DNA of 64,000 bases from Earliella scabrosa (taxonomy: Eukaryota > Basidiomycota > Agaricomycetes > Polyporales > Polyporaceae). Location of the stretch: positions 372,001 to 436,000 of the forward strand of contig JABYQQ010000023.1 of the NCBI GenBank assembly GCA_022605405.1, in the 5' to 3' direction. This document shows positions 63,152-64,000 of the stretch, one piece after another. Under the pieces are notes generated by a model, which saw only the letters and a list, made by a program, of their open reading frames with translations, was not told where the DNA came from and made no database searches. Position 1 is the first letter of the stretch. Every line of letters starts with the position of its first letter. Made by a program: the position numbers and the translations under genes.

Positions 63152-64000
63152 ATGTCCGACCCTGAGCAAGACCTGCCGCCACCGCCCATCCAGTACGTTA
63201 TCTCTACAGGTTTGGTACTCAAGGCTCATAGACGTTGCTGACTGCTCTACCAGAGCCTCTGGGGCTTCTGCCCCCGGCGACGACTCGTCCATTTCCGCCG
63301 AGACTCCCTTCGACGCCATCCGTGCAACGGTGGCCAACCAGGACCCCACCCGAACCTCCATTCAACTTCTCCAGGACCACTACATGTTCATCAATGGCGC
63401 GCGACTCCACGTCTATGTGCTGCGGATCATCGGGATGGACTCGGGGGTCAGGACGGAGGTGTGTACCTTTCTCAGCTAACTGTCTGGCTCCCAGCTCAAT
63501 GCCTCTTTCTAGTTCGTCCTCCCTGCGTCCTCGCTGACCGTTGCGCAGCTTCCTGTTCACACTTTCATGGGATGGGTCCGCGCCATTGACGAACATCGCA
63601 TCACCCTCCCTGACGAGATTACTGCACCTCAACGCCGCCTTCTTCGCAACTTCACTCAGATTTGGCAATACTTTGCGCACAACCTCATGTTTGGCCCGCA
63701 CTGGAACGTGTTCTCTCACATGCTTCAGCACATGGTCACTGAACCGTGGGCTGATGCTGACGCACCACCTGATGGTGGATTTCAACAGCTCACGGATCTC
63801 TGTGACTGGGCTCACATCAACTTCCCTGTAAGTACTCACAGTATTCAATCATCTTTTCTATGACTAATGGCTGGACGTCTTCAGAGCTGGTTCTTAGTCC
63901 ACGACAACGACTGTGACAACAAGTCCGATGTCGAGATCCCTCCGCTTGAAGATGACACACCGCCGCTGTCTGCTGGTGGGGGAGGAATGGTTATGTTGCT
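63152..64000 (+). CDS. Hypothetical multi-exon gene, cut by the window end
   Basis: Exons 63152-63192, 63254-63458, 63549-63827 and 63885 onward have canonical GT..AG introns of 61, 90 and 57 bp and matching phases. The start is MSDPEQDLPPPP. The protein continues with an acidic Ser-rich stretch (SGASAPGDDSSISAETPFDA), a helical region with FINGARLHVYVLRIIGMD, then GWVRAIDEHRITLPDEI, WQYFAHNLMFGPHWNVFSHM and an acidic tail. Neither domain nor family is recognised. It is the first non-transposon gene after the nested cluster; the remainder lies beyond the window. Confidence 0.6.

Overview
The window looks like an Agaricomycete (mushroom-forming basidiomycete) chromosome segment. Genes are split by many short GT..AG introns of about 45-80 bp. 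The gene content fits this lineage: two F-box genes, a KDZ-transposase-associated CxC5/CxC6 cysteine-cluster protein, a Zn2Cys6 regulator, hAT transposases, Ty1/copia elements and a LINE with RNase H. No bacterial features were seen. All exon models were read by eye from splice signals and frame continuity.

Layout. 1-9.8 kb: an F-box gene on the minus strand, cut near its 3' end by an intact Ty1/copia element (1493-8017) with identical 580-bp LTRs and a 5-bp target duplication. 10.9-12.7 kb: two small tandem paralogs of unknown function. 16.1-19.3 kb: a repeat-rich protein with a C-terminal zinc cluster assembled across two introns, preceded by a weak two-exon gene. 20.7-25.1 kb: a twelve-exon gene of unknown function with eight 25-residue repeats. 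25.9-30.2 kb: the KDZ-associated gene and an F-box gene, divergently transcribed. 32.1-32.4 kb: a 35-bp minisatellite. 33.8-36.0 kb: a decayed unknown gene. 36.3-42.7 kb: a full-length LINE with poly(A) and a 16-bp target duplication. 42.9-44.9 kb: a secreted glycoside-hydrolase-like gene with two frameshifts. 45.6-46.1 kb: a MITE. 46.2-46.9 kb: an N-terminal fragment of a Neo1-type P4-ATPase with a nonsense codon.

47.6-54.5 kb is the most unusual structure. It holds two copies of one truncated copia element in inverted orientation around a 738-bp single-copy loop. Each copy carries the same solo LTR, from the other copia family, at the same site with the same target duplication. The arms are nearly identical and end exactly at the LTR termini.

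54.5-62.8 kb is a nested transposon cluster. A retroelement RNase H remnant is followed by a truncated hAT transposase with a MITE in one exon. Next comes a second hAT transposase interrupted by three insertions: a retroposon with a 13-bp duplication, a 1.74-kb TIR element that carries a tRNA-like SINE, and a 623-bp non-autonomous hAT element with an 8-bp duplication. In several cases, removing the insert and one target copy restores the reading frame or a normal intron. A partial unknown gene starts at 63.15 kb and leaves the window.

Overall this is a repeat-rich region with few intact host genes and several apparently young insertions, in which transposons mostly hit other transposons.
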